Positions 53,595-62,702 of a DNA stretch of 64,000 nt are shown here, in pieces. The notes below the pieces were generated by a model, which did not search any database, had not been told where the DNA came from, and saw only the letters and a list, made by a program, of their open reading frames with translations. This DNA is from Polynucleobacter brandtiae. GTDB taxonomy: Bacteria > Pseudomonadota > Gammaproteobacteria > Burkholderiales > Burkholderiaceae. The translations under genes were made by a program, and so were the position numbers. Location of the stretch: contig NZ_PGTX01000001.1 of the NCBI RefSeq assembly GCF_002797575.1, forward strand, positions 620,001 through 684,000, written 5' to 3'. The first letter of the stretch is position 1. Each line of letters begins with the position of its first letter.

Positions 53595-54578
53595 CTATTC
53601 TGGCTGAATACCGGCACTTTTAATAATCTTGCCCCAGCGCACAGACTCTTTGTTCTGAAATACCCCAAAAGCTTCTGGGGTCATCGCGTAGTACTTAGCC
53701 CCTTCAGACTCTAGCTTTTTCTGAACCGCCGGTTGCTGCATAATTTTGCCAACCTCAGCATGCAACTTCCGCACAATACTGGGAGGAGTGCCAGCGGGTG
53801 CAAATAAGCCAATCCAGTTTTTGACATCAAAACCAGGAAGCGTTTCACTGATCGTAGGTAAATCTGGCATCGATGCATCCCTACTTGCCCCTGTCACCGC
53901 CAAACCTCTCAACTTGTCACTTTTTACGTATGGAAGAATTGTAGGCATCGTAGCAAACATCAATTGGGTCTGCCCACCGATTAAATCGGTAATAGCTAAC
54001 GCATTTCCCTTATAAGGGATATGGGTCATATCTACCTTAGCAGCGAGTTTAAAGACCTCTCCCGCCAAATTACTAGCCGTACCAATTCCACCAGAGCCAT
54101 AAGAGACCTTGCCCGGATTTGCTTTTAAATAGGCGATCAGTTCACCAACACTCTTTACTGGCAGGCTAGGATTCACGGCAAGTAAACCCTCGGCATCGAG
54201 TACAAAAGCCACCGGTACAAAATCCTTAAGCGGGTTGTAGGGCATATTTTTAACAAGATAAGGGTTAACGGCATGCGTGCCAATACTGCCCATGATTAAT
54301 GTATAGCCATCTGCAGGTGACTTTGCAACAAAGTCAGCGCCTATGTTGCCACCGCCGCCTGTTTTATTCTCCACAATTACCGGCTGACCGAAGGCTTCAC
54401 TCAAGCCTTGAGCAATAATCCTGGAAAATCCATCCGCAATTCCACCCGTGGCAAACGGAGAAACAATCTTTATTTGACGATTAGGGTACTGATCAGTCTG
54501 AGCGAATGCTAGATGGTAGCTAAAGAGGTATAGCGCCAATGCCAATCCACAAAGCAGTGTATTTTTTTTCATTTTCAA
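53595..54578 (-). CDS. Bug/TctC-family periplasmic binding protein
   Basis: A 327-aa receptor with a signal peptide ending HLAFAQ. Motifs are YPNRQIKIVSPFATGGIADGFSRI, ENKTGGGGNIGADFVAKS, DGYTLIMGSIG, VSYGSGGIGTASNLAGEVF and FDVKNWIGLFAPAGTPPSIV. It lies ten bases after a family-3 binding-protein gene and 145 nt before ccmA. Its ligand and membrane partners are unknown. Confidence 0.92.
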   Translation of the reverse strand: MKMKKNTLLCGLALALYLFSYHLAFAQTDQYPNRQIKIVSPFATGGIADGFSRIIAQGLSEAFGQPVIVENKTGGGGNIGADFVAKSPADGYTLIMGSIGTHAVNPYLVKNMPYNPLKDFVPVAFVLDAEGLLAVNPSLPVKSVGELIAYLKANPGKVSYGSGGIGTASNLAGEVFKLAAKVDMTHIPYKGNALAITDLIGGQTQLMFATMPTILPYVKSDKLRGLAVTGASRDASMPDLPTISETLPGFDVKNWIGLFAPAGTPPSIVRKLHAEVGKIMQQPAVQKKLESEGAKYYAMTPEAFGVFQNKESVRWGKIIKSAGIQPE

Positions 54579-54588
54579 TCTCTATCGA

Positions 54589-55326
54589 TTATTGATTGAT
54601 GGAGGCTACTGATACGCCCCGAACATCATGCTTTTGAATCAGGTTGGATACAAAACCAGAGGTAATCCACTCTGCTACGCAGGCATTTAAAAATGCAATA
54701 GACTCCAAATGGGCTTTCTTGGTAGATATCGCTTGCTGTATTCCAGTAAATTGACCGGGCAAAATACGTGATCCGGGTAGATTTTGGGAGACAGTGACCA
54801 AGCCCGTTGTTAAGCCCGCCAATGCATCTAACTTTTCAAGATCAAATAAGGCATTGCTGGCTGCTAAGCTATCAGCATGAATTAGACTAGCATTGCGAAG
54901 GTTGCGCTGTAGCCAAAGGTCATAAGCACTATTACGGAATGAAGCAATACGAACACCGGGTTGATCGACTTGAGATAGCTTTGTAATGCTAGAACCTGCT
55001 GGTACTAAGTAAGTTGCCTCTAACTCGACATACGCTGAAGTAAACGTGACTAATTTCGCGCGCGCGGGATCTGACCCCACCAATGCAATGCCACATTTTT
55101 CAGTCGCCGCCGACTCGACTACCTCATCCTGCGTTTTATAACCCAATAACTGGAGAGGAACACCAAGACGCTCTGCGACGGCTCGGCACATATCAGGCGC
55201 AATCCCAGTCAGCTCACCATCTGAAGATTGTCCAGTGACTAGCAAAAAGTTACCTAAGTAAACAGAGGCGCACAGGACGCCATTGGGTGCTAGCTGAGCT
55301 AGCACCTGTGGTGATATTGAAGTCAA
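54589..55326 (-). CDS. Family-3 solute-binding-like protein without signal peptide
   Basis: A 245-aa protein beginning at TTG 55326, with GAGG six bases upstream. The fold signature of amino-acid-type binding proteins is present: GELTGIAPDMCRAVAERLGV, VVESAATEKCGIALVGS, ARAKLVTFTSAYVELEATYLVP. The mature domain starts almost at residue 1, so no export signal is visible. It may be cytosolic, part of a mis-called start, or a diverged cyclohexadienyl dehydratase-like enzyme. It is followed closely by a Bug gene and preceded by a metallo-hydrolase. Confidence 0.75.
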   Translation of the reverse strand: MTSISPQVLAQLAPNGVLCASVYLGNFLLVTGQSSDGELTGIAPDMCRAVAERLGVPLQLLGYKTQDEVVESAATEKCGIALVGSDPARAKLVTFTSAYVELEATYLVPAGSSITKLSQVDQPGVRIASFRNSAYDLWLQRNLRNASLIHADSLAASNALFDLEKLDALAGLTTGLVTVSQNLPGSRILPGQFTGIQQAISTKKAHLESIAFLNACVAEWITSGFVSNLIQKHDVRGVSVASINQ

Positions 55327-55354
55327 AGAGATCCTCTTTTAAAAATCGATCTAC

Positions 55355-56212
55355 TTAAAATTGAACGGTCTGACCTTCGGTCATTGGAATGATTTTGATG
55401 GCACTTCCCTTCATCGCCTCTTGAAACTCAGCCAAAGTGCCCTTGGCAAGTGGATTGGAGTTGTAGTGCATTGGAATGACCATTTTTGGCTTGACCCATG
55501 TACGCAAGGCATATGCAGCATCATCCGGAGCCATTGTGAAATTGCCACCAATAGGAATCATCACTAAATCGGGCTTGTAGTATTCGCTAATAAATTTCAT
55601 ATCTGCAAATAATCCCGTATCACCCATGTGCCAGATCTTAAAACCGTTTTCCAGTTCAATGATGTATCCCATAGCCTCTCCTGCTGGATGAGATTCTAAT
55701 TTTTCAGTTGCTGGATTTTTCCAAACCAATAGCGACGAATGTTCTGCTTGAACAGCGGTCACCTTAATACCCGGCAAGGGGTTTACACGCCCCGTTTTAT
55801 TAAAACGAAAACCCAAATCTGCAGGCAATATACCCAACGTAATAAGAGGGGTCACCATGTCAGCTGGGCCGTATAACTTGGTGTTATTTAACTTTGCCAG
55901 CGCTGGAGCATCGCCGATATGGTCTACGTGGGCATGCGTCACTAATAACAAATCAACTGGGCCGATGGCAGCCAGATCATTTTTATACATCGGCGGAGTT
56001 TTAGGGCCTCCCGTGATCCAAGGATCAATCAAGATTATTTTTCCATTCGGGCTCTTAACCCGAAATCCCGCTTGTCCAAGCCATAAAACATCAACGCTGT
56101 TAGCAGTATTCGCCTTCGCAGCTGTTTGAGCGTGCACACTCACATTTAGCCCAAACAGTATTAGTGAAACTAGCCCTACTATTAGGGCCTTAAATTGACG
56201 AAAAACGTGCAT
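55355..56212 (-). CDS. Secreted metallo-beta-lactamase-fold hydrolase
   Basis: A 285-aa protein. The ATG at 56212 has GGAG six bases upstream and is preferred over the TTG at 56224. A signal peptide ends SVHAQ. MBL motifs: LLVTHAHVDHIGDA (HxHxDH), HSSLL, HMGDTGLFADMK, and VIPMHYNSNP. Without the signal peptide it resembles UPF0173-type metal-dependent hydrolases (L-ascorbate-6-P lactonase-like). Export to the periplasm is unusual for that group. The substrate is unknown. Confidence 0.88.
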   Translation of the reverse strand: MHVFRQFKALIVGLVSLILFGLNVSVHAQTAAKANTANSVDVLWLGQAGFRVKSPNGKIILIDPWITGGPKTPPMYKNDLAAIGPVDLLLVTHAHVDHIGDAPALAKLNNTKLYGPADMVTPLITLGILPADLGFRFNKTGRVNPLPGIKVTAVQAEHSSLLVWKNPATEKLESHPAGEAMGYIIELENGFKIWHMGDTGLFADMKFISEYYKPDLVMIPIGGNFTMAPDDAAYALRTWVKPKMVIPMHYNSNPLAKGTLAEFQEAMKGSAIKIIPMTEGQTVQF

Positions 56213-56322
56213 CAAATTCTCCAAGTATTCATTGATACTGAAACTATAGCTCAGAAAAAGTAGCTCTCATTTTGTGGCACTGCACCAATACAAAACATCA
56301 AGTGCCCGCTCTTTGTAAATGA

Positions 56323-56348
56323 ATGAGCCTCGCAAAAGCGAGGCTCAT
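56323..56348. terminator. Perfect 11-bp hairpin downstream of quinone oxidoreductase
   Basis: ATGAGCCTCGC / GCGAGGCTCAT with an AAAA (TTTT on the minus strand) loop lies 40 nt past the oxidoreductase stop. The following tract on the minus strand is only weakly T-rich. It is probably a terminator; a transcript-stabilising hairpin is an alternative. Confidence 0.7.
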
Positions 56349-56387
56349 GGGTTGCTATCAGCAGCAGTACACTACCGCCGAAAAATA

Positions 56388-57368
56388 CTAAGGCGCAATA
56401 ACTATCGCCCCAACAATTTTTCGACTCTCTGCAGCCTTATGTGCTTCTGCGGCTTGCTCCAAAGAAAATCTAGCTCCAATTTGTACCTTAACCCTACCTT
56501 GGGCAATTGCATCAAATACTGCGCGAGCGTTTTCCTGCAGCAGTTCAGGGGTGGCGTTATGGGGAAAAACTGACGGCCTTGTTAGGAATAAACAACCTTT
56601 TTTGTTCAGAATCTCTGGCTGAATTTCTGGCGCAGGGCCAGAGGCTGCACCAAACAAAGCTACCGTACCAAATGGAGCGGCGCAGTCAAGTGATCCCAAG
56701 AAGGTCGTTTTTGCAACCGAGTCATAAACAACATTAGCCTTACGACCACCAGTTGCTTTGAGAACAGCATCGACCCAGTCAGGTTTTGAGTAATCGACTA
56801 CGGCATCACAACCCGCTTCCTTAGCAGCGGAAAACTTAGCCTCTGATCCTACAGTACCGACTACAAAGGCGCCAAGAGACTTTGCCCAGCCGGCCAATAT
56901 TTGACCAACACCACCAGCAGCAGCGTGAACTAAGACCACATCACCTGACTTAACGGGATATGTTTTTTGAACCAAATATTGCGCTGTCATTGCTTTAAAA
57001 AATACAGTAGCCGCAATTTCATCTGAAACACTATCCGGCACTGAAACTAATTTATCGGCAGCGACATTGCGTGCACTGGCATAGGCACCAATACCGGCGT
57101 TCATATACACGACACGATCGCCGATCGAGAAGCGCGTCACACCTTCACCGATTGCCTGAACTACGCCAACTGCCTCATGACCCAAACCAGTAGGTAGGTC
57201 CAAGGGATACATGCCCGAGCGCTGGTACACATCAATGAAATTAAATCCAATAGCCGTTTGACGAAGTTGTACCTCACCTTTACTAGGAGCAGGCAGCTCT
57301 TTGTCAATTAACTGGATCACGTCGGCGTTACCGAGCTCTGTAAGACTAACAATTCGTGCAGTGGTCAC
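56388..57368 (-). CDS. NADPH:quinone oxidoreductase (zeta-crystallin type)
   Basis: A 326-aa zinc-independent medium-chain dehydrogenase/reductase. It has the N-terminal GFNFIDVYQRSGMYPLDLP and GLGHEAVGVVQAIGEGV, VLVHAAAGGVGQILAGWAKSL (NADPH site), and no structural-zinc cysteines. It reduces quinones by one or two electrons. It starts 25 nt after the DUF2452 gene and is likely cotranscribed with it. Confidence 0.93.
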   Translation of the reverse strand: MTTARIVSLTELGNADVIQLIDKELPAPSKGEVQLRQTAIGFNFIDVYQRSGMYPLDLPTGLGHEAVGVVQAIGEGVTRFSIGDRVVYMNAGIGAYASARNVAADKLVSVPDSVSDEIAATVFFKAMTAQYLVQKTYPVKSGDVVLVHAAAGGVGQILAGWAKSLGAFVVGTVGSEAKFSAAKEAGCDAVVDYSKPDWVDAVLKATGGRKANVVYDSVAKTTFLGSLDCAAPFGTVALFGAASGPAPEIQPEILNKKGCLFLTRPSVFPHNATPELLQENARAVFDAIAQGRVKVQIGARFSLEQAAEAHKAAESRKIVGAIVIAP

Positions 57369-57393
57369 AAGTTACCTTATTATTTTGAAAAAA

Positions 57394-57846
57394 TTATCTT
57401 ACTGTAACTGAGGATGAAACAGCATCTTCATCCTCTACTATGGCCCACGTACTATCACCTAGTTTTTTTACCGCCATAGAATAGGTCCAAGCATCTGGAA
57501 TGCCACATGTCCACTCATGAGGACCGCTTTGAATTAACAAGTTAACCCCATTGCGATTATCTAAATAGAGGTGGTAAGTTTTACCATGAATAGGGTTAAA
57601 ACCATATTTAGCGCTGTGAACCATTTCGGTAGCATCCAACCTTGCCTGAAGAGAGCGTGCCTGCTTCATCAGCACTTCCGCTTGCTCCATAATGCGGTCG
57701 TATTCAAGCTTAGCGTTTTGGCGGGCGACATTGACGGCCTTATCTTTTTCTTCGACTACTTTAATAGGCGCGAAAACAGGAGCCCCTACTTCCATGGGGT
57801 ATTCAATGCCAGCATGCCTTGCTGGATCTTTATCTTCAATTCTCAT
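57394..57846 (-). CDS. DUF2452-family protein
   Basis: A 150-aa soluble protein. The N-terminus GIEYPMEVGAPVFAPIKV leads to a long charged helix, likely coiled coil (ARQNAKLEYDRIMEQAEVLM), followed by FNPIHGKTYHLYLDNRNGVN. These fit DUF2452. The function is unknown; the helix suggests oligomerisation. It lies between the quinone oxidoreductase and the photolyase gene. Confidence 0.83.
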   Translation of the reverse strand: MRIEDKDPARHAGIEYPMEVGAPVFAPIKVVEEKDKAVNVARQNAKLEYDRIMEQAEVLMKQARSLQARLDATEMVHSAKYGFNPIHGKTYHLYLDNRNGVNLLIQSGPHEWTCGIPDAWTYSMAVKKLGDSTWAIVEDEDAVSSSVTVR

Positions 57847-57927
57847 ACAACCCTTAAAGCATTAATTAACGTGCCTGAAGTGTGACACAAAACCAGAAAA
57901 TTCGCCCTGATTGCTGCCCAAATTGGG

Positions 57928-59469
57928 CTATACGGAGTCTAAATTCGCTAAAAGCGCCTTAGCATGGATCTGGATTGCTTTTTGATCAGGCTCGCTTATT
58001 CTGGCAAGGTTAGCCGTCATAAGCCGTGTTCGGGGGCTAGCCTCAAACTGCTTGCGATGCTTGATCAAAAAATTCCAATACAGATTGGTCATCGGACAGG
58101 CAGTTTCACCAAATCGAACATCAGGCTTGTAGTGGCATGAGTCGCAATAATTACTCATTCTTTTAATGTACGCACCGCTGGCTATGTAGGGCTTGCTAGT
58201 GAAGCGCCCGCCGCTGGCAAATAAAGCCATACCGGCAGTATTCGGTAGTTCCACCCACTCGATTGCGTCAATATAAATTGCCAGGTACCAATCACAGACC
58301 TCTTTAGGTAATATCTCGGCCAGTAAAGCAAAGTTACCAGTAACCATCAAACGCTGAATGTGATGGGCATACCCATACTCCAGCGTCTGTCCGATTGTTG
58401 CTTTCATACAATGCATCTTGGTATCGCCACTCCAATACCAAGCAGGTAATTTATTTTGGTGCTGATAAAAATTATCTTTCGCCATCTGCGGCATATCTAG
58501 GTAATACATGCCACGCACAAATTCTCGCCAACCTAAAATTTGACGAATAAACCCTTCGACAGTAGCGATATCGAGATCATATTTCTTCCAAGCACCCAAA
58601 ACAGCGCTAATGACCTCTCTAGGGTTCAGTAATTTCAAATTGAGTGAGCTCGATAAGAGGGAGTGCCAACCAAAAGGAGTGCCTGTCCACATGGCATCCT
58701 CATGAATCCCAAAGGTAGCTAAGCGATGCTCAACAAAACACTGTAGCGCTTGAAGGGCTTGTTTCCGAGTCACTGGCCACTGAAAATTGGCCAACGATCC
58801 CGGATGATCCGGATAGCGCTTTTCAACTTCAGCAAGCACCCCCCTGGTGATGTCATCGGGATCGAATAGCTCTGGAGGATTAATTAAACCTGGGCCCTTT
58901 TTTGGGAAAGGCTTGCGATTGTCCTTATCGAAATTCCATTGACCGCCCTCTGGGTTTCCTTCGCCGTCTACTAATATCCCGTGTTTTTTACGCATTAAGC
59001 GATAAAAATACTCTAGCCTCAGCTCTTTTTTGTTAGCAACCCAGGCGCTAAACTCTTCACGAGAGCAATAGAAGTGGGTATCTTCTTGCATCTCTAGCTC
59101 TATCCCGACCTCAGAAGCTACTGCTTCAATTGCCTGTTTCAGTCGCCACTCACCAGGCTCTACACAAATAAGATGAGTAAATTTGCCTTTTACTAACTCT
59201 ACTTTAAGATTTTCAGCAATCGTCTTGGTGGATTGCTTGATATAAATCAGAGACAGGCCTTGCTGCTCGAGCTGCTTTGCAAAATGGCGCATCGCCGACA
59301 CAAACAAGGCAATCTTGGCCTTATGAGACCAAACATACTGAGCCTCATTAGCGGACTCCACCATTAATATCGCATCAACGGCAATATCGATGTTTTTGAG
59401 AGCTGGACTGGCAATATCGAGCTGATCACCCAAAATCAATATAAGTTTTTTAGACACTATTTTTTTCAA
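57928..59469 (-). CDS. Iron-sulfur bacterial cryptochrome/photolyase (DPRP family)
   Basis: A 513-aa flavoprotein of the FeS-BCP class. It starts with a Rossmann domain (LILGDQLDIASPAL) and has FAD-binding segments in the C-terminal helical domain (ILGWREFVRGMYY, HHIQRLMVTGNFALLAEI). The iron-sulfur cysteines are CDSCHY and ACPM near residues 440-455. The conserved IYIDAIEWVELPNTAGMALF is characteristic. Proteins of this group repair (6-4) photoproducts or act as light sensors. It ends a five-gene minus-strand operon. Confidence 0.93.
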   Translation of the reverse strand: MKKIVSKKLILILGDQLDIASPALKNIDIAVDAILMVESANEAQYVWSHKAKIALFVSAMRHFAKQLEQQGLSLIYIKQSTKTIAENLKVELVKGKFTHLICVEPGEWRLKQAIEAVASEVGIELEMQEDTHFYCSREEFSAWVANKKELRLEYFYRLMRKKHGILVDGEGNPEGGQWNFDKDNRKPFPKKGPGLINPPELFDPDDITRGVLAEVEKRYPDHPGSLANFQWPVTRKQALQALQCFVEHRLATFGIHEDAMWTGTPFGWHSLLSSSLNLKLLNPREVISAVLGAWKKYDLDIATVEGFIRQILGWREFVRGMYYLDMPQMAKDNFYQHQNKLPAWYWSGDTKMHCMKATIGQTLEYGYAHHIQRLMVTGNFALLAEILPKEVCDWYLAIYIDAIEWVELPNTAGMALFASGGRFTSKPYIASGAYIKRMSNYCDSCHYKPDVRFGETACPMTNLYWNFLIKHRKQFEASPRTRLMTANLARISEPDQKAIQIHAKALLANLDSV

Positions 59470-59524
59470 AGCACTCTTTCAGAGGGATCGGCAGGCAATA
59501 TAGGTTGCAATCATGATCAATACA

Positions 59525-60079
59525 TTAGCGCTTATAAAAACTCAAAGTCACTTCGCCTAGATCAATTCCAAACTTACTCATTTTTGCTATGTTAATCATG
59601 ACCTTAGGTGTAACGAGATACATCCAGTCATTAAACTGCACGTGATAAATCGAGTTATCCACTGGCAAAGCAAGAGTGTAAGACCAATGTAGAGCATTTC
59701 CAGATGACTCGCCAAGCGCCTCACCAATAACATCATCAGCCTTACCAACAAACTTTCCTGGCGCCGTTTCTGTCAAAGTCCAAATACGTTTTTGCTTTGT
59801 GCCATCTGAATATTCAAAACTTTCATCCAAAATACCCACTTTTTTACCATCAACTATTTTCCAACTTGCCTGCATGAGTACAGTAAATCTTTTTTGAACT
59901 GCACCACTGCGATCTGTAAAGATTCCATAAGCATCAATCGTGCCATTAAAGTATTCACTCAGTTCAAGGACGGGTTTTTCATTGGCATACTGAGCTACCT
60001 GGGGTGAAGAACATGCCCCAAGGGTAAGCGCCAAAAGAAATCCCACTAAGGCTTTTGCGGCAGTGGCGGTAAAATTCAT
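59525..60079 (-). CDS. DUF3833-family lipoprotein
   Basis: A 184-aa protein with a lipoprotein signal (LLALTLGACSSP, lipidation at Cys23). The body has LELSEYFNGTIDAYGIFTDR, VLDES-like ILDESFEYSDGTKQKRIW, VIGEALGESSGNAL and a C-terminal DLGEVTLSFYKR, which match DUF3833. The function is unknown, but the family is repeatedly found beside photolyases. Its start abuts the chalcone-isomerase-like gene directly. Confidence 0.88.
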   Translation of the reverse strand: MNFTATAAKALVGFLLALTLGACSSPQVAQYANEKPVLELSEYFNGTIDAYGIFTDRSGAVQKRFTVLMQASWKIVDGKKVGILDESFEYSDGTKQKRIWTLTETAPGKFVGKADDVIGEALGESSGNALHWSYTLALPVDNSIYHVQFNDWMYLVTPKVMINIAKMSKFGIDLGEVTLSFYKR

Positions 60080-60634
60080 TTAACAAGCTCCTGAAATTAA
60101 TGTGGGTGGGCAACCTTTTCCGAGTAATTCCGTCCTCAGTTTTGGAACGCTCGTTTTTGAATCGAGCCAAATACCAAAAAAAGCTTTTGAAAAATCAACC
60201 CCTGCAATCTGGGCAATTTTTTTTCCATCATGAAAAAAGATAGTACCTTGCTTAGGGGTATAAACAGCCGTCAGCGACTGGCCGGATTCTATATTGGGTA
60301 AAACAGCTGCTAGCTCTTTTCCCCAGGCGCTGGCTTGAGCTTCAGGAATACCAATATTTTTCATTTCATCAACAGTGCGGCTAGCAATAGCAGTACCTTT
60401 AAAAGACTTTTGATACTGGATATCTAAGGCAAATTCCGAAGAGTCTTTTGCCGAGGATCTATATAGAGTCGCATCGTATACATGAAGACCCCAAAAATTT
60501 AGACGTCCAGACCCCTGCGTTTGCGCTTGCGAAATAGCACTTTCAATATGGGCAGCTTCTCCAGCAAAGCTATGGGGCACCACAACTGATAGCGCCAATA
60601 ATAAGCTTGCCATTCTTTGTAAAAAGATTTGCAT
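60080..60634 (-). CDS. Chalcone isomerase-like periplasmic protein
   Basis: A 184-aa protein with a signal peptide (VVVPHSFAGEA). It has the fold signature GRLNFWGLHVYDATLY, ALDIQYQKSFKGTAIASRTVDEM and GTIFFHDGKKIAQI, recognised in bacterial chalcone-isomerase-like proteins. Catalysis of flavonoid chemistry is not expected; lipid or fatty-acid binding is a possibility. It belongs to the minus-strand operon, ending exactly where the DUF3833 gene begins. Confidence 0.85.
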   Translation of the reverse strand: MQIFLQRMASLLLALSVVVPHSFAGEAAHIESAISQAQTQGSGRLNFWGLHVYDATLYRSSAKDSSEFALDIQYQKSFKGTAIASRTVDEMKNIGIPEAQASAWGKELAAVLPNIESGQSLTAVYTPKQGTIFFHDGKKIAQIAGVDFSKAFFGIWLDSKTSVPKLRTELLGKGCPPTLISGAC

Positions 60635-60638
60635 TTTT

Positions 60639-61037
60639 TTAGCCCCTTTTCTTGTTGGCTAACCATAAAGCAGGTGGCCCTAGTACCCCTGAAATTGTAT
60701 GTCGGTATTTTGCGAAAAATCGATATCCCACATTAAGTACAGGGCGCAAAGTCGGCCTAGAAAATAACCAGGCTAAGGTTGGTAGATTAGCCCTTTGATA
60801 GGCTGCCACAAATACGTCGACACCATTAATTAAGGTGCCATCCTCAAATTGGGCATACATAGATGCCAATGCTTGTTGGCAACTGATGCCGATTTCTTTT
60901 TCAGAATATTGCTCAGAGTTAATATCTACAAAACTCAATAAGCCAGCGTGATTTCGTCCAGACAAAAATACAATTTCTGCCTGGCATAAGGGGCATAACG
61001 CATCATAAAACAAGGTCAACTTTTTCATTACACTCAT
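60639..61037 (-). CDS. DCC-family (DUF393) thiol-disulfide-like protein
   Basis: A 132-aa protein beginning LTLFYDALCPLCQAEIVFL: the DxxCPxC motif names the DCC family. Further features are LSFVDINSEQYSE and GVDVFVAAYQRANLPTLAWLF. It may act as a thioredoxin-like redox protein; no partner is known. It overlaps the DUF2805 gene by four bases. Confidence 0.9.
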   Translation of the reverse strand: MSVMKKLTLFYDALCPLCQAEIVFLSGRNHAGLLSFVDINSEQYSEKEIGISCQQALASMYAQFEDGTLINGVDVFVAAYQRANLPTLAWLFSRPTLRPVLNVGYRFFAKYRHTISGVLGPPALWLANKKRG

Positions 61038-61303
61038 TTATGTTTATATTGGGTTGCGCAATAGGCACGCGTAACTAGCTTACTTCTCAGCGCGACATGC
61101 TTAGTCGATCTACCGGTAACCCTCTTACGCCACAAGTTAAAGGAACTACGCTTTAACTCCCTGCGCATGACTGCAATGACCTGGGGCTCAGAATATCCAA
61201 AGTTCTGCTCTATGGCGTCAAAGGGAGTGCGATCCTCCCATGCCATCTCAATCATTCTAGATAGATCGGCTTCGGAGAGCGATTTTGGCATCTGGTTTGT
61301 CAT
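61034..61303 (-). CDS. DUF2805 / TIGR03643-family small protein
   Basis: An 89-aa basic protein. The core SEADLSRMIEMAWEDRTPFD, AIEQNFGYSEPQVIAVMRRE, LKRSSFNLWRKRVTGRSTKH is the family signature and looks like a helix-turn-helix. It may bind DNA or RNA. It is the first gene of the five-gene photolyase operon on this strand, a common place for this family. Confidence 0.9.
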   Translation of the reverse strand: MTNQMPKSLSEADLSRMIEMAWEDRTPFDAIEQNFGYSEPQVIAVMRRELKRSSFNLWRKRVTGRSTKHVALRSKLVTRAYCATQYKHK

Positions 61304-61380
61304 CTAGCAAGTTTAAGACTTATTCAATAAACTGGTTGGAGCTGGCTTTACTCGTTTACATCTTTTTTTAAGCCTCACTT
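61304..61380. promoter_or_regulatory. Divergent promoter region of the photolyase block
   Basis: This 77-nt gap separates the minus-strand DUF2805 operon from the plus-strand SDR gene and must hold at least one promoter. It is AT-rich. I did not find a clear operator, nor clear ECF or sigma-70 boxes. Confidence 0.4.
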
Positions 61381-62076
61381 ATGCCCTTAGTCACCAACCC
61401 CTTTCGCGCCTTAATTATTGGGTCTTCTGGAACCATTGGATCAGCATTTCTTGAACTTTTAGAAAATGACCCTAACTGCACCGAGGTTGAAGGCATCCAC
61501 CGGAACTCTGCCTGTCCAATTGACTATCAAGATCTCAGCACTATCGAGCTTGCTGCTACTGCTTTATCCTCTAGCGCTCCATTTGGACTCATCATCAACA
61601 CGATTGGCCTTTTGCACTCCTCCGAATGGATGCCCGAGAAAAAGCTCGGGGATCTTCAGGCGGAACAGTTGCAAAATCTGATGCAAGTAAATGCCATAGG
61701 CCCTAGCCTCACCATCAAAGCCTTCTCCAAGCTGCTAGATCCCGCAGGGGCAGTGATGGCCACTCTATCTGCCAAGGTTGGCAGTATCGAAGATAACCGT
61801 TTGGGCGGCTGGTATAGCTATAGGGCATCGAAGGCTGCATTAAACATGTTGATAAAGACGGCCTCCATTGAATTTAGTCGGACAAAACCAAACACCGCTT
61901 TAATTGCGCTTCACCCGGGTACGGTGAATTCGAGGCTATCAAAGCCATTTAAAGGGGAGCAGCTAGGAAGGCCGCCCTTAGAGGCTGCTCAAGATATGCT
62001 CCATGTTTTGCTTTCTCTAAAAAAGGAAGATTCAGGTACGTTTATTAGCTATTCAGGAGAAAGGTTGCCTTGGTAG
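61381..62076 (+). CDS. Short-chain dehydrogenase (C-factor-like SDR)
   Basis: A 231-aa SDR. The cofactor motif is ALIIGSSGTIGSAFLELL (residues 10-27); INTIGLLHSSEWMPEKKLGD follows; the active site is WYSYRASKAALNMLIKT (YxxxK); and ALHPGTVNSRLSKPF is typical of C-factor-like SDRs. These SDRs are frequent partners of photolyase genes. It diverges from the DUF2805 operon with a 77-nt gap. Confidence 0.9.
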   Translation: MPLVTNPFRALIIGSSGTIGSAFLELLENDPNCTEVEGIHRNSACPIDYQDLSTIELAATALSSSAPFGLIINTIGLLHSSEWMPEKKLGDLQAEQLQNLMQVNAIGPSLTIKAFSKLLDPAGAVMATLSAKVGSIEDNRLGGWYSYRASKAALNMLIKTASIEFSRTKPNTALIALHPGTVNSRLSKPFKGEQLGRPPLEAAQDMLHVLLSLKKEDSGTFISYSGERLPW

Positions 62077-62088
62077 GCTGTCAAATAT

Positions 62089-62658
62089 ATGAAATCACTC
62101 TTTTTATCCCTCACTACACTGCTATTTTTACAAAGCACTGCTACGCTAGCCCAATTACCATTAGCTGATGCCCTCAAAGATGGTCAGCATGTTCTTTTAA
62201 TGAGACATGCCGATGCTCCCGGCTATGGAGATCCAGCAGGCTACCAACTCAATCAATGCGCCACTCAGCGTAATCTTGGAGAATATGGGCGTAAACAGGC
62301 AAAAGCAACCGGAGTCTGGCTTACCACCCAAGGGATTGATCAAGCTAAAGTCTTCAGTAGTTCATGGTGCCGCTGCCTTGACACTGCCACCCTTCTAGAT
62401 AAGGGTGCCGTTATTAAGGAGGCTGCTTTAGGCTCATTCTTTGATGATATGAGTCAGTCCAAAAAACAAACCCACGATTTAGCTAAACTCATTGCGCAGG
62501 AACAGCGTAATCACCCCAACACACCCATCATTATGGTGACCCATCATGTCAATATTCAATCCTTCACGGGTACCGTTGTGAACTCTGGTGATATGGTTTT
62601 AGTTAAAGTGGATCGCAATGGAAAAGCCCTATCTCATAAGCTATACCCAAGCCCCTGA
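62089..62658 (+). CDS. Histidine phosphatase-family protein, secreted
   Basis: A 189-aa protein with a signal peptide (FLQSTATLAQ). The phosphatase motif is HVLLMRHADAPGYGD (RHG-like, His nucleophile); later SSWCRCLDTATLL and MVTHHVNIQSFTG supply the second His. It is periplasmic by prediction, substrate unknown. It begins 12 nt after the SDR gene. Confidence 0.9.
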   Translation: MKSLFLSLTTLLFLQSTATLAQLPLADALKDGQHVLLMRHADAPGYGDPAGYQLNQCATQRNLGEYGRKQAKATGVWLTTQGIDQAKVFSSSWCRCLDTATLLDKGAVIKEAALGSFFDDMSQSKKQTHDLAKLIAQEQRNHPNTPIIMVTHHVNIQSFTGTVVNSGDMVLVKVDRNGKALSHKLYPSP

Positions 62659-62702
62659 TTAACCGGATCATCCGACCTCATTACCAATTAAGAAAGTTTT
62701 TT

